A stretch of DNA of 64,000 bases, taken from positions 248,001-312,000 of the forward strand of contig JALSGP010000033.1 of the NCBI GenBank assembly GCA_026982705.1. The letters are read 5' to 3'. The stretch comes from Alphaproteobacteria bacterium. Its GTDB lineage: Bacteria; Pseudomonadota; Alphaproteobacteria; Geminicoccales; Geminicoccaceae. A model generated the notes under the pieces. The model did no database searches. It was not told where the DNA came from and worked only from the letters and a program-made list of their open reading frames with translations. Position 1 is the first letter of the stretch. Each line of letters opens with the position of its first letter. Shown here in pieces: positions 20,575-29,772 of the stretch. A program made the position numbers and the translations under genes.

Positions 20575-20605
20575 CATCTGGACCTTCCGGGAACGGGAAG
20601 GTCAA
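20575..20605 (-). promoter_or_regulatory. CueR-type promoter/operator of copA
   Basis: On the minus strand: -35 TTGACC (20600-20605), a 19-nt spacer and -10-like CAGATG (20575-20580). The spacer contains the dyad GACCTTCC-N7-GGAAGGTC at 20581-20603, which is close to known CueR/HmrR operators. A 19-nt spacer is the MerR-family signature. The TGA inside the -35 is the stop codon of the upstream ABC ATPase gene. The copA ATG is 32 nt further down. Confidence 0.9.
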
Positions 20606-21603
20606 GGGGCGGCGGGTGCACCGGCGCGCAGCCCGGGATCGCGGGCCACCAGCCGCAGGAACACCTCCTCGAGATCGGGCTCGCGGGTGCGCAGGTCGAG
20701 AATGCGGAAGCCGGCCTCCCGCACCGCCTCCAGCAGCGCATCCACACGGGTGCGGCCACGCGAGTACCGCACCCCGAGCTCGCCGGTGGCGAGGCGGCGG
20801 AAGCCGAGACGCACGAGCGCGGGAGGCAGGTCCGCCGGCGGGGGGTCCACCCGCAGGGTCAGTTCCTTCTCGTCGAGACGGTGGAGGAGACGTTCCGTCC
20901 GATCACAGGCCACCACCCGCCCGCGGTCGACGATGGCGATGGTGTCGCACAGTTCCTCCGCCTCCTCCAGATAGTGGGTGGTGAGCACCACCGTGGTGCC
21001 CCGGGCGTTGAGCTCCTTCATGTAGCGCCAGAGCTGGCGGCGCAGCTCCACGTCGACGCCGGCGGTGGGCTCGTCGAGGATCACCACCGGCGGGTCGTGG
21101 ACCAGCGCCTTGGCCACCAGCAGCCGCCGCCGCATGCCGCCGGAGAGGGTGCGGGCGTAGGCGTCGGCGACGTCGGCCAGATCCAGGGCGGCGAGCAGCT
21201 CGTCGGTGCGGCGGCGGGGCTTCGGCACGCCGTAGAGGCCCGCCTGGTACTCCAGCGTCTCGCGCGGCGTGAAGAAGGCGTCGATGTTGAGCTCCTGCGG
21301 CACCACCCCGATCAGCCGGCGGGCGAGGCGCGGGCGGGCGTCGATGTCGACGCCGAGGATGCGGCAGCGGCCGGCGGTCTTGGTCACCAGCCCGGCGAGG
21401 ATGTTGATGGTGGTGGACTTGCCGGCGCCGTTGGGGCCCAGCAGGCCGAAGAAGCCGCCGCGGGGGACGGTGAGGTCGATGCCCGCCAGCGCCTCCTTGT
21501 CCGGTCGGCCGCCCTGGCCGCGGTAGACCTTGCGTAGGCCGCGGATCTCGATGGCCGCGACCGCTTCGGGACTCGACGCTGCGGGGGCGTCCGGCCTATC
21601 CAT
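20602..21603 (-). CDS. ABC-2 type exporter ATP-binding protein (no permease nearby)
   Basis: 333 aa from the ATG at 21603; an earlier ATG at 21639 would overlap the divergent gene. Walker A GPNGAGKSTT, VPQELNIDAFFTP Q-loop, LSGGMRRRLLVAKAL signature, Walker B VVILDEPTAGVD, and H-loop LTTHYLEEAE. The C-terminal extension ending DLRTREPDLEEVFL is typical of DrrA/CcmA-like export ATPases. The ABC-2 membrane partner is not in the window. Its stop codon is built into the -35 of the copA promoter. Substrate unknown. Confidence 0.92.
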   Translation of the reverse strand: MDRPDAPAASSPEAVAAIEIRGLRKVYRGQGGRPDKEALAGIDLTVPRGGFFGLLGPNGAGKSTTINILAGLVTKTAGRCRILGVDIDARPRLARRLIGVVPQELNIDAFFTPRETLEYQAGLYGVPKPRRRTDELLAALDLADVADAYARTLSGGMRRRLLVAKALVHDPPVVILDEPTAGVDVELRRQLWRYMKELNARGTTVVLTTHYLEEAEELCDTIAIVDRGRVVACDRTERLLHRLDEKELTLRVDPPPADLPPALVRLGFRRLATGELGVRYSRGRTRVDALLEAVREAGFRILDLRTREPDLEEVFLRLVARDPGLRAGAPAAP

Positions 21604-21637
21604 GCCCCGGCCCTCACCATCGGGAGACACGGCTTCC

Positions 21638-21889
21638 ATGTCGGTTGCGGCGACGGCGGGTAAAGGGATCGAGGAGCATTACATCCTCGACGGCGAGGAG
21701 GTGGTGATCGTCGACCGGATGGAGGTGCGCTGCGACGGTGGCGGCGGCGTGCTCGGCCATCCGGTGGAGTTCATCACCCTCGAGAAGGGCGGCGAGGCGG
21801 TGTGCAAGTACTGCGACCGCCACTTCTACCACGTCGCCCATCCGCGGGTGGAGGAGATCCGCGCGCGGGGCGAGCCCTTCGCGGGCTGA
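21638..21889 (+). CDS. zinc-finger protein, NDUFS6-like (zf-CHCC)
   Basis: 83 aa. The Cys/His ligands appear in order: EVRCDGGGGVLGHPVEF, then EAVCKYCDRHFYH, giving the C-H-C-C pattern of the zf-CHCC family. In mitochondria the homologue NDUFS6 is a complex I subunit, and alphaproteobacterial members are small cytoplasmic proteins thought to have the same role. ATG at 21638, divergent from the ABC ATPase. The acyl-CoA synthetase gene starts 28 nt downstream. Confidence 0.9.
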   Translation: MSVAATAGKGIEEHYILDGEEVVIVDRMEVRCDGGGGVLGHPVEFITLEKGGEAVCKYCDRHFYHVAHPRVEEIRARGEPFAG

Positions 21890-21917
21890 GACGCGACGGG
21901 GACGGGGAGGGGGTCTC

Positions 21918-23498
21918 ATGGACATCGGCCGGTGGATCGAACGCCACGCCGCCTTCCAGCCGGAGCGCCCCGCCATCCGCTTCGCGGAGCGGGTCCTCAC
22001 CTATGCGGATCTGGACCGGCGGGTGCGGGCGGTGGCGCGGGCCCTGAAGCACGCCCTCGGCGTCGGCCGCGGCGACCGCGTCGCCTGGCTCGGCTACAAC
22101 CATCCCGACATGCTGGTCCTGCTGTTCGCCGCCGCCCGTCTCGGCGCCATGCTGGTGCCCCTCAACTGGCGGCTGGCGCCGGCCGAACACCTGTGGATCC
22201 TCCGCCATGCCGGCGCGGAGCTGCTGATCTGCGGGCCCGGACACGAGCTGCGCGGGTGCGATCTCGCCGCCCGGCTCCCGCGGCTGCGGACGGTGACGGT
22301 GGCGCCGGCGGAGGACCTGCCCCATCTGGACGCGCTCGCCGCCGTCGAGGGCGACGACCGCAACCCCCACGTGGACCTCTCGACGCCGCTCCTGGTGGTC
22401 TACACCTCCGGCACCACCGGCCGCCCCAAGGGCGCGGTGCTCACCCAGGAGGCCCTCTTCTGGAACGCCCTCAACGCCGTCCACATGCACGATCTCGGTG
22501 CGGACGACCGGGTGCTGACGGTGTTGCCCATGTTCCACGTGGGCGGCCTCAACATCCAGACCACTCCGGCCCTCTACGTGGGCGCGGAGGTGGTGCTGCT
22601 GGAGCGTTTCGACGCCACCCGCACCCTCGCCGCCATCGCCGCCGCCCGTCCGACCCTGACCGTGCTGGTGCCCGCCACCATGCAGGCACTGGTGGATCAT
22701 CCGCTGTGGTCGTCCACCGATCTCTCCAGCCTGCGCATGATCGCCTGCGGCTCGCAGGTGGTGCCGCGTCATTTGCTGGACGCCTTCAACCGCCGCGGCG
22801 TGCCGGCGGCCCAGGTCTACGGCTCCACCGAGACCGGACCCATCGCCGTCTACCAGCGGGCCGACGACGCCCTCGCCCGGCCCGGCTCCACCGGCAAGCC
22901 GGGGCTCCATGTGGAGATGCGGCTGGTGGACGAACGGGGGCGCGACGTGCCGCCGGGCGAGCCGGGCGAGGTGCTGATCCGCGGTCCCAACGTCATGTAC
23001 GAATACTGGGCCGACGAGGCGGCCACCCGTGAGGCCTTCCTCGACGGCTGGTTCCGCACCGGCGACGTGGGCCGGCTCGACGGACACGGTGATCTCTGGA
23101 TCGTCGACCGCAAGAAGGACGTGGTGATCTCCGGCGGCGAGAACATCTATCCGGCGGAGCTGGAGGCGGTGTTGCAGAGCGATCCCCGCATCCGCGACGC
23201 CGTGGTGGTGGGGCGTCCCGATCCGCGCTGGGGCGAGATCCCGGTGGCGGTGGTGGTGCGGGCCGATGCCGGTCTCGACGAGGCGGCGGTGCTGGCCCTC
23301 TTCGAGGGCCGCCTCGCCCGCTTCAAGCATCCGCGCGCGGTGGTCTTCATGGACGAGCTGCCCCGCAACGCCATGGGCAAGGTGCTGCGCTACCGCGTGC
23401 GCGACTGGATCGCCCGCGGCTGTGGGCCCTGCGGTCCGTTCACCGATCCTCAACCTTCCGCGCGCAGGATGACCGGGGCCGCCGGGGGGCCGGAGTGA
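21918..23498 (+). CDS. fatty-acyl-CoA synthetase/AMP-forming ligase
   Basis: 526 aa, ANL superfamily. Adenylation motifs: VYTSGTTGRPKGAVL (P-loop), GSTETGPIA, DGWFRTGDVG, DRKKDVVISGGENIYP and the catalytic Lys in PRNAMGKVLRYR. It activates a carboxylic acid as acyl-AMP and then acyl-CoA; the chain length is not readable. ATG at 21918 after GGGGAGGGGG. A 20-residue tail after the catalytic lysine domain is unusual and low-complexity. The 3' end overlaps the membrane-protein gene by 4 nt (GTGA). Confidence 0.93.
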   Translation: MDIGRWIERHAAFQPERPAIRFAERVLTYADLDRRVRAVARALKHALGVGRGDRVAWLGYNHPDMLVLLFAAARLGAMLVPLNWRLAPAEHLWILRHAGAELLICGPGHELRGCDLAARLPRLRTVTVAPAEDLPHLDALAAVEGDDRNPHVDLSTPLLVVYTSGTTGRPKGAVLTQEALFWNALNAVHMHDLGADDRVLTVLPMFHVGGLNIQTTPALYVGAEVVLLERFDATRTLAAIAAARPTLTVLVPATMQALVDHPLWSSTDLSSLRMIACGSQVVPRHLLDAFNRRGVPAAQVYGSTETGPIAVYQRADDALARPGSTGKPGLHVEMRLVDERGRDVPPGEPGEVLIRGPNVMYEYWADEAATREAFLDGWFRTGDVGRLDGHGDLWIVDRKKDVVISGGENIYPAELEAVLQSDPRIRDAVVVGRPDPRWGEIPVAVVVRADAGLDEAAVLALFEGRLARFKHPRAVVFMDELPRNAMGKVLRYRVRDWIARGCGPCGPFTDPQPSARRMTGAAGGPE

Positions 23499-24610
23499 CC
23501 GCCGTCCGCGACATCCCACGCGAGGAGAAGGTGGTGGACCGTCCCGAGGGGACGGTCGCGTCCGCCGCATCCCCACCGTCGCCGCCGCCGGCCGCGGTGC
23601 GGCGGGGACGGCTCCGGCTGCGGCAGGCGCTGTCGCTCCTCCTGGGCGTGGGGCTCCTCGCCTTCTCCGTGGAGGTGCTGGCCGGCTGGGCCCGCCACGT
23701 GACCCTCGACGATCTGCTGGCGGCGCTGGCCGCCATCGGTCCCGTGCGGGTGGGGCTCGCGGTCCTGTTCACCGCCCTCAGCTTCGTGGCGCTGGTGGGC
23801 TACGAATACCACGCGGTGCGCTACACCCGCCGGCGTCTGGCGTTGCCGGTGGTCGCCCTCTACTCCTTCATCACCCAGGGGATCGCCCACGCCACCGGCT
23901 TCGCCATCTTCGTGGGCGCCACCGTCCGCTACAAGCTCTACGGCGCCCGCGGCTTCGGTCTGCTGGACGTGGTCACCGTCCAGGTCTACTTCTCCACCAC
24001 CTTCGGCCTCGCCCTGGTGACGCTGGTGGGCCTCGGCCTCGCCCTCGATCCCGAACCGCTGGCGCGGGCGGTGGGCACCGGCACCTGGCCGTGGCGCGTG
24101 GTGGGCGGTCTGCTCATCGCCGGCGTGGCCGTAGTGGTGTTCCTGAGCGCGGTCCTGCACCGCCGGGTGCGGATCCTCGGCCATCTGGTGGACCTGCCCT
24201 CCCTCGGCACCAGCCTTTTCCTGCTGGCCCTCGGCGTGGGCGATCTGCTGGGCGTGGCGGCGACGCTCCACGTGCTGCTGCCCGGCGTGCTGGGACTCCA
24301 CTTCTTCGAGACCCTCGCCATCTTCGTCGCCGCCCTCGGCCTCGGTCTCCTCTCCCACGTGCCCGGCAGTCTCGGCGTCTTCGAGGGGGCGGTGATGCTG
24401 CTGGTGGATCCGGCACCGGAGCTGGCGGCGGCGGTGCTGGGGGCGCTGGTGGCCTTCCGCGCCATCTACTACATGCTGCCGCTGATGCTGGCGCTCTTGG
24501 CCTTCGGCGGGGTGGAACTGGTGCGGCTGTGGCGGCGGCCGGCGCTGGCGCCGCCCGAGGCGGGCGGTGAGGGGATGGCCGCTAGGCGTCCAGGAGCTTG
24601 CCCGGATTGA
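23495..24610 (+). CDS. lysylphosphatidylglycerol-synthase-like membrane protein (UPF0104)
   Basis: 371 aa, about eight hydrophobic helices after a Pro/Arg-rich N-terminus. It has SFVALVGYEYHAVRYTRRRL, the FITQGIAHATGFAIFVGATVRYKLYG segment and LLSHVPGSLGVFEG, all typical of the MprF N-terminal flippase-like domain. The cytoplasmic aminoacyl-transferase domain of MprF is absent, so this would be a stand-alone lipid-translocation or lipid-associated unit. GTG start coupled to the acyl-CoA synthetase. Convergent with the FAD dehydrogenase, overlapping by 29 nt. Confidence 0.88.
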   Translation: MTAVRDIPREEKVVDRPEGTVASAASPPSPPPAAVRRGRLRLRQALSLLLGVGLLAFSVEVLAGWARHVTLDDLLAALAAIGPVRVGLAVLFTALSFVALVGYEYHAVRYTRRRLALPVVALYSFITQGIAHATGFAIFVGATVRYKLYGARGFGLLDVVTVQVYFSTTFGLALVTLVGLGLALDPEPLARAVGTGTWPWRVVGGLLIAGVAVVVFLSAVLHRRVRILGHLVDLPSLGTSLFLLALGVGDLLGVAATLHVLLPGVLGLHFFETLAIFVAALGLGLLSHVPGSLGVFEGAVMLLVDPAPELAAAVLGALVAFRAIYYMLPLMLALLAFGGVELVRLWRRPALAPPEAGGEGMAARRPGACPD

Positions 24611-25973
24611 GGATGCCGTTGGGATCGAGGGCCCGCTTGAGCCGCCGCATGGCCGCCACGTCGGCCGCACCGCGCACCAGATGGAGCCATGGCTTCTTGA
24701 CGGTGCCGATGCCGTGTTCGGCCGAGATGGTGCCGTCGAAGGCGCCCACCGTCTCGTAGACCACCGCCTCCACCGCCCGCTTGTCCACCCCTTCGGGCAG
24801 ACCCGTCACCACGTGGATGTTGCCGTCGCCGAGGTGGCCGAAATAGACGGCGGTGATGCCGGGAAAGCGGCGCGGCAGCTCCCGGCGCAGCGCGTCCACG
24901 AAGGGCCGGGTGCGCTCGGGGACGAGGCCGAGATCGAAGTTCACGTGGCGGTCGCGGCCGAAGAGGAGGGGGAACTCCGCCACCGCGTCGCGCACCGCCC
25001 AGAAGGCGCGGACGTCCGCCTCGGAGCGGGCGACGGCGGCATCCTCCAGCAGCCCCTCCTCCACCATCTCCTCCAGGAGCCGCTGGAAGCGCGGCGGATC
25101 GCCCTCCGGGTCGAAGCCCTGGGCCTCCAGCAGCACGTACATGCCGTGACGGCCCGCGAGCGGCGGACGCAGGTGGGCCACCCGCGCCATCATCAGATCG
25201 TAGTACTCGGGCCACATGGCCTCGAAGGCGGTGAGCAGCCCGCCCAACCGCGCCCGCGCCCGTCGCAGCAGGGTCACCACCGCGTCGAAGTCCACGAGAC
25301 CGCAGAAGGCGGCCATGGTGGTGCGGGGTTCCGGCTGGAGACGCAGGACCGCCCGGGTGACGAGGCCGAGGATCCCCTCCGAGCCCACGAACAGCCGCTC
25401 GAGATCGACGCCGGCGTTGTTCTTGAGCAGGCGGTCGAGGCGCCCCACGCGGGTGCCGTCGGCCAGCACCGCCTCGAGGCCGAGGCAGTTCTCCCGCGCC
25501 ATGCCGAAGCGGATCACCCGGTTGCCGCCGGCGTTGGTGGCGAGCACGCCGCCCACCTGGCAGGAGCCGCGGGCGCCCAGGTCCACGGGCAGGAACATCC
25601 CGGCCTCGCGCGCCGCCTCCTGGGCCCGTTCCAGCACCACGCCCGCCTCCACCACCATGGTGGCGCCGGCGGGATCCACGTCCAGCACCCGGTTCAGCCG
25701 CTCCAGCGACAGCACCACCGCGCCCTCGCTGGGCCGCGCGCCTCCGGCGAGACCGGTGCGGCCGCCCTGCGGCACCACCGGCTGCAGGTGACGGTGGCAG
25801 ACGGCGAGGGCCACCGCCACCTCCTCGACGCTGCGGGGACGGACCACCGCCTTCGGCACCACCGGCTCGAGGCCGGCCCAGTCGTTGTGATAGCGCGGAT
25901 CCGACTCCTCCCCCGGAATCACCGCCCCGGCGCCCAGGGCGTCCCGGAGTTCGCGCAGCACCGGATCCCTCAC
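24582..25973 (-). CDS. FAD-binding dehydrogenase, D-2-hydroxyglutarate dehydrogenase-like
   Basis: 463 aa. FAD domain: [48 protein letters not shown]-terminal domain: [38 protein letters not shown]. The [13 protein letters not shown] element and NAGG track favour the D-2-hydroxyacid (D2HGDH) branch over the lactate branch at 16246. Electrons would go to a flavoprotein or quinone. The GTG at 25973 overlaps the argH stop by 4 nt, so it is made with argH. Confidence 0.9.
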   Translation of the reverse strand: MRDPVLRELRDALGAGAVIPGEESDPRYHNDWAGLEPVVPKAVVRPRSVEEVAVALAVCHRHLQPVVPQGGRTGLAGGARPSEGAVVLSLERLNRVLDVDPAGATMVVEAGVVLERAQEAAREAGMFLPVDLGARGSCQVGGVLATNAGGNRVIRFGMARENCLGLEAVLADGTRVGRLDRLLKNNAGVDLERLFVGSEGILGLVTRAVLRLQPEPRTTMAAFCGLVDFDAVVTLLRRARARLGGLLTAFEAMWPEYYDLMMARVAHLRPPLAGRHGMYVLLEAQGFDPEGDPPRFQRLLEEMVEEGLLEDAAVARSEADVRAFWAVRDAVAEFPLLFGRDRHVNFDLGLVPERTRPFVDALRRELPRRFPGITAVYFGHLGDGNIHVVTGLPEGVDKRAVEAVVYETVGAFDGTISAEHGIGTVKKPWLHLVRGAADVAAMRRLKRALDPNGILNPGKLLDA

Positions 25974-27418
25974 GGCTCCGCCTCCCCGGTTCCATCCTCC
26001 TCCTCGAGGCCCCAGCGGCGCACCGCCTCGGCCAGGGCCGCCCGGACCCGCGCCGGCGCCGTGCCGCCGTAGCTGGTCCGGCTCGCCACCGCCCGCTCCA
26101 CCGTCAGCACCGCGAGCGCACCGGCATCCAGCCGCGGGTCCACCGCCCGCAGCTCCTCGGCCGACAGTTCGTGGAGCTCGACGCCCCGTTCCTCCGCCCG
26201 GCGCACCACCCGGGCGGCGATGCCGTGGGCCTCGCGGAAGGACACGCCCTTCTCCCGCACCAGCCAGTCGGCGAGATCGGTGGCGAGGGTGTGGCCGACG
26301 GTGGCGGCGGCCCGCATGCGCTCCGGCCGCACCTCCATCCCCCGCAGCATCTCGCGGACGGCGGCGAGGCACAGTTCGAGGCCGTCGGCGGCATCGAACA
26401 CCCCCTCCTTGTCCTCCTGCATGTCCTTGGAATAGGCGAGGGGAAGGCCCTTCAGCACCACCAGCAGCCGCTGGAGATCGCCGAAGATGCGCCCGCTCTT
26501 GGCCCGCACCAGCTCGGCCGCGTCCGGATTGCGCTTCTGGGGCATGATGGAGCTGCCGGAGGTGAAGGCCTCCGGCAGGCGCACGAAGCCGAACTGGGGC
26601 GTGGACCAGATCACCAGCTCCTCGCCCAGCCGCGAGAGATGGACGGCGGTGATGGCGGCGGCGGCCAGATAGTCGAGGGCGAAGTCGCGGTCCGAGACGG
26701 AATCCACGGAATTGGCGGTGGGGCGGGCGAAGCCCAGCAGCCGCGCCGTCATGAAGCGGTCGACGGGAAAGGAGGTGCCGGCGAGGGCGGCGGCCCCCAG
26801 CGGGCATTCGTCCATGCGTCGCCGCGCGTCGCGGAAGCGGCTGCGGTCGCGCCCGAACATCTCCACATAGGCCAGGAGATGGTGGGCGAGGGTGACGGGC
26901 TGGGCCGCCTGCAGATGGGTGAAGCCGGGCATCACGGTGGTCACGTGCTCGCGCGCCCGCGCCACCAGCACCCGCTGCAGCGCCCGCAGCAGCCCGTCGG
27001 CACGACGGCAGGCGCGCACGACCCAGAGGCGCAGGTCGGTGGCCACCTGGTCGTTGCGGGAGCGGGCGGTGTGGAGGCGGCGCCCCGGTTCGCCCACCAG
27101 TTCGGTGAGCCGGGCCTCGATGTTGAGATGGATGTCCTCGAGGGCCCGGGAGAAGGGGAAGCGCCCCTCCTCGATCTCGCGGGCGATGCGATCGAGGCCG
27201 GCGAGGATGGCGTCCCGGTCGGCCGCGGAGATGATGCCGCAGGCGGCGAGCATGCGCGCGTGGGCCCGCGAGCCCTCGATGTCCTCCCGCCACAGGCGGC
27301 GGTCGAAGTCGATGGAGGCGTTGATCCGTTCCATGAGGGGAGCGGCGTCCTCGGCGAAATGACCGCCCCAGAGTTCCCGGGCGGTGCGGGTGCCGCTATG
27401 GTCCTCGCGGTCGCTCAC
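25970..27418 (-). CDS. argH: argininosuccinate lyase
   Basis: Cleaves argininosuccinate to arginine and fumarate, last step of arginine synthesis. 482 aa. Signature [13 protein letters not shown], the [15 protein letters not shown] segment and [15 protein letters not shown] are all intact. The GTG at 27418 ([19 protein letters not shown]) was chosen because it keeps the full N-terminus; the frame remains open upstream only as antisense. The start is 12 nt from the divergent thioredoxin gene. Followed by the FAD dehydrogenase with a 4-nt overlap. C-terminal tail is Glu-rich. Confidence 0.97.
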   Translation of the reverse strand: MSDREDHSGTRTARELWGGHFAEDAAPLMERINASIDFDRRLWREDIEGSRAHARMLAACGIISAADRDAILAGLDRIAREIEEGRFPFSRALEDIHLNIEARLTELVGEPGRRLHTARSRNDQVATDLRLWVVRACRRADGLLRALQRVLVARAREHVTTVMPGFTHLQAAQPVTLAHHLLAYVEMFGRDRSRFRDARRRMDECPLGAAALAGTSFPVDRFMTARLLGFARPTANSVDSVSDRDFALDYLAAAAITAVHLSRLGEELVIWSTPQFGFVRLPEAFTSGSSIMPQKRNPDAAELVRAKSGRIFGDLQRLLVVLKGLPLAYSKDMQEDKEGVFDAADGLELCLAAVREMLRGMEVRPERMRAAATVGHTLATDLADWLVREKGVSFREAHGIAARVVRRAEERGVELHELSAEELRAVDPRLDAGALAVLTVERAVASRTSYGGTAPARVRAALAEAVRRWGLEEEDGTGEAEP

Positions 27419-27430
27419 CGGAGATCTCCC

Positions 27431-27955
27431 ATGCTGCGCCTGGTGGCCCTGCTCCTCGCCTTCACGGTCCCGCTGGGGACGGCGTCGGCGGCGCTGGCGC
27501 CGAAGCCGCCCGAGGCACGGGCGCCGGTGCCCGAATTGCCGATGACGGACCTCGACGGCAAGCCGCTGCGCCTCGCGGATCTGCGCGGGCGGGTGGTGGT
27601 GCTCAACGTCTGGGCCACCTGGTGCCTGCCCTGCCGCGAGGAGATGCCGTCGCTGGACCGGCTGCAGGAGGCCTTTTCCGACCGGCCGGTGGTGGTGCTG
27701 GCCCTGTCGGTGGATCGGGGCGGCAACGAGAAGGTGGTGGCCTTCCTGGAGGAGATCGGGGTGCGGCACCTCACCGTCGCCCGCGATCCGAAGATGCGCA
27801 GCACCCGCATCCTCGGCATCCCCGGTCTGCCGGCGACGCTGGTGATCGACCGGCAGGGGCGCGAGGTGCTGCGCCGCTTCGGTCTCTATCGCTGGGACGG
27901 GGAGGACGTGCGGACCCTGATCGAGGACCTCCTGGCCGAGTCCGCCGGCACCTGA
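27431..27955 (+). CDS. TlpA/ResA-type exported thioredoxin-like protein
   Basis: 174 aa. An N-terminal hydrophobic segment ([15 protein letters not shown]) with a likely cleavage near ASA puts it in the periplasm or anchored in the membrane. Active site [13 protein letters not shown], cis-Pro region [15 protein letters not shown]. Family members reduce apocytochrome c or other periplasmic disulphides. A TlpA-type gene beside argH is common in alphaproteobacteria. ATG at 27431 with GGAG upstream; only 12 nt separate it from argH, so each promoter lies in the other gene. Confidence 0.92.
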   Translation: MLRLVALLLAFTVPLGTASAALAPKPPEARAPVPELPMTDLDGKPLRLADLRGRVVVLNVWATWCLPCREEMPSLDRLQEAFSDRPVVVLALSVDRGGNEKVVAFLEEIGVRHLTVARDPKMRSTRILGIPGLPATLVIDRQGREVLRRFGLYRWDGEDVRTLIEDLLAESAGT

Positions 27956-27990
27956 GCCCGTCCGGGGATCCGCGCCCTCCGTCCCCGCGG

Positions 27991-28018
27991 TTGACAGGGC
28001 GAGGGGGGCGGGTATGTC
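27991..28018 (+). promoter_or_regulatory. sigma-70-type promoter upstream of fabD
   Basis: TTGACA (27991-27996), a perfect -35, then 16 nt, then TATGTC (28013-28018). The predicted start near 28025 leaves a 5' leader of about 36 nt before the fabD ATG. It lies in the 105-nt gap after the thioredoxin gene, which holds nothing else that I can see. Confidence 0.6.
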
Positions 28019-28060
28019 CGGCCGCGGATGGCGCAACCCCGCCCGCTTCCGGAAGGTCGC

Positions 28061-29026
28061 ATGCCCACCATCGCCGTCTTCCCCGGTCAGGGGGCCCAGG
28101 AGCCCGGCATGGGCCGGGCGCTGGCGGAGGCCTTTCCCGCCGCCCGCCGGGTGTTCGAGGAAGTGGACGAGGCGCTGGGCGAGTCCCTCTCCCGTCTCGT
28201 CTTCGAGGGACCGGCCGAGACCCTCACCCTCACCCGCAACGCTCAGCCGGCGCTGATGGCGACTTCCCTCGCCGCCGTCCGCGCCGTGGAGTCGCTGCTG
28301 GGCCGCGCCCTCACGACGGCGGTGGACTATGTGGCCGGCCATTCGCTGGGCGAGTACTCGGCCCTGGCGGCGGCCGGCGCCCTGTCGGTGGCGGATGCGG
28401 CGCGGCTGCTGCGCCTGCGCGGCGAGGCCATGCAGGCGGCGGTGCCGGTGGGCACCGGTGCCATGGCCGCCATCCTCGGTCTCGCCACCGAGGCGGTGGC
28501 GGCGGTGGCGGCGGAGGCGGCCCGCGACGGCGAGGTGTGCGAGCTCGCCAACGACAATGCCGAGGGTCAGGCGGTGGTCTCCGGGCATCGCACGGCGGTG
28601 CTGCGGGCGGTGGAGCTGGCCCGCGCCCGCGGCGCCCGCCGCGCCGTGCTGCTGGAGGTGAGCGCCCCCTTCCACTGCCGGCTGATGGCGCCCGCCGCCG
28701 AGCGGCTGGCGGCGGCCCTCGACGGGGTGGCGCTGCGCGAGCCCGCCGTCCCGCTCGTGGCCAACGTCACCGCCGGGCCGGTGCGGGAGACGGCGCGGAT
28801 CCGCGAGCTGCTGTGCCGGCAGGTGACGGCGCGGGTGCGCTGGCGCGAGACCATGGCCTTCGCGCGGGCGGCCGGGGTGGACCGGCTGGTGGAGTTCGGC
28901 GCCGGGCGGGTGCTCACCGGCCTCGCCCGCCGGGCCCTGCGGGGGGCGGATCTGTTCAACGTGCGCGAGCCGGCCGAGGCCGAAGCGGTGGCGGCGGCCC
29001 TCGCCGACGGCGGGGAGGGGAGATGA
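28061..29026 (+). CDS. fabD: malonyl-CoA:ACP transacylase
   Basis: Loads malonyl groups on acyl carrier protein for fatty-acid synthesis. 321 aa. [12 protein letters not shown] at the N-terminus, the nucleophile elbow [17 protein letters not shown] and the catalytic His in SAPFHCRLM are all present. The ATG at 28061 ([10 protein letters not shown]) after GGAAGG was preferred to 28028, which would add 11 residues. It overlaps fabG by 4 nt (ATGA). acpP and fabF, often next in this cluster, do not follow. Confidence 0.97.
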   Translation: MPTIAVFPGQGAQEPGMGRALAEAFPAARRVFEEVDEALGESLSRLVFEGPAETLTLTRNAQPALMATSLAAVRAVESLLGRALTTAVDYVAGHSLGEYSALAAAGALSVADAARLLRLRGEAMQAAVPVGTGAMAAILGLATEAVAAVAAEAARDGEVCELANDNAEGQAVVSGHRTAVLRAVELARARGARRAVLLEVSAPFHCRLMAPAAERLAAALDGVALREPAVPLVANVTAGPVRETARIRELLCRQVTARVRWRETMAFARAAGVDRLVEFGAGRVLTGLARRALRGADLFNVREPAEAEAVAAALADGGEGR

Positions 29027-29769
29027 TGTTCGATCTCTCGGGCCTGCGGGCGGTGGTGACCGGGGCCTCCGGCGGCATCGGCGGCGGCATCGCCCGGGCC
29101 CTGCACGCCGCCGGCTGTGCGGTGGTCCTCTCCGGCCGGCGGGCGGAGGCGCTGGAGGCGCTCGCCCGCGAGCTGGGCGAGCGGGTTGCGGTGTCGGTGG
29201 GCGACCTCACCGATCCCGCCTATGCCGGCCGACTGGTGGCCGTCGCCGAGGAAGAGGCCGGCGGGCTCGACATTCTGGTCAACAACGCCGGCGTCACCCG
29301 CGACCAGCTCACCCTGCGCATGAAGGACGAGGACTGGCAGGCGGTGCTGGACACCAACCTCACCGCCGCCTTCCGCCTCGCCCGGGCGGCGCTCAGGGGC
29401 ATGATGCGGCGCCGCTTCGGCCGCATCGTCAACATCGGCTCGGTGGTGGGCAGCACCGGCAATCCCGGCCAGGTCAACTACTGCGCCGCCAAGGCCGGCC
29501 TCGTCGGCCTCACCAAGGCACTGGCGCAGGAGGTGGCGGGCCGCGGCATCACCGTCAACTGCGTCGCGCCCGGCTTCATCGCCACCGCCATGACCGACGC
29601 TCTCGACGAGCGGCAGCGCGCCCGCATCGTCGAGCGCATTCCCACCGGTCGTCTCGGCACGCCCGAGGACGTGGCGGCGGCGGTGGTGTATCTGGCCAGC
29701 CGCGAGGCGGGCTACGTCACCGGCCACGTCCTCCACGTCAACGGCGGCCTCGCCATGCCGGCGGGCTGA
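29023..29769 (+). CDS. fabG: 3-oxoacyl-ACP reductase
   Basis: NADPH-dependent reduction of 3-oxoacyl-ACP. 248 aa, SDR family. [15 protein letters not shown] (cofactor), [14 protein letters not shown], the catalytic Ser in IGSVVGS and Tyr/Lys in YCAAKAG, then [10 protein letters not shown]. Standard FabG length and C-terminal [11 protein letters not shown]. Start ATG ATG at 29023 overlaps the fabD stop. The next gene is a methyltransferase, not acpP, so the cluster is rearranged relative to the usual fabD-fabG-acpP-fabF order. Confidence 0.96.
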   Translation: MMFDLSGLRAVVTGASGGIGGGIARALHAAGCAVVLSGRRAEALEALARELGERVAVSVGDLTDPAYAGRLVAVAEEEAGGLDILVNNAGVTRDQLTLRMKDEDWQAVLDTNLTAAFRLARAALRGMMRRRFGRIVNIGSVVGSTGNPGQVNYCAAKAGLVGLTKALAQEVAGRGITVNCVAPGFIATAMTDALDERQRARIVERIPTGRLGTPEDVAAAVVYLASREAGYVTGHVLHVNGGLAMPAG

Positions 29770-29772
29770 GCC

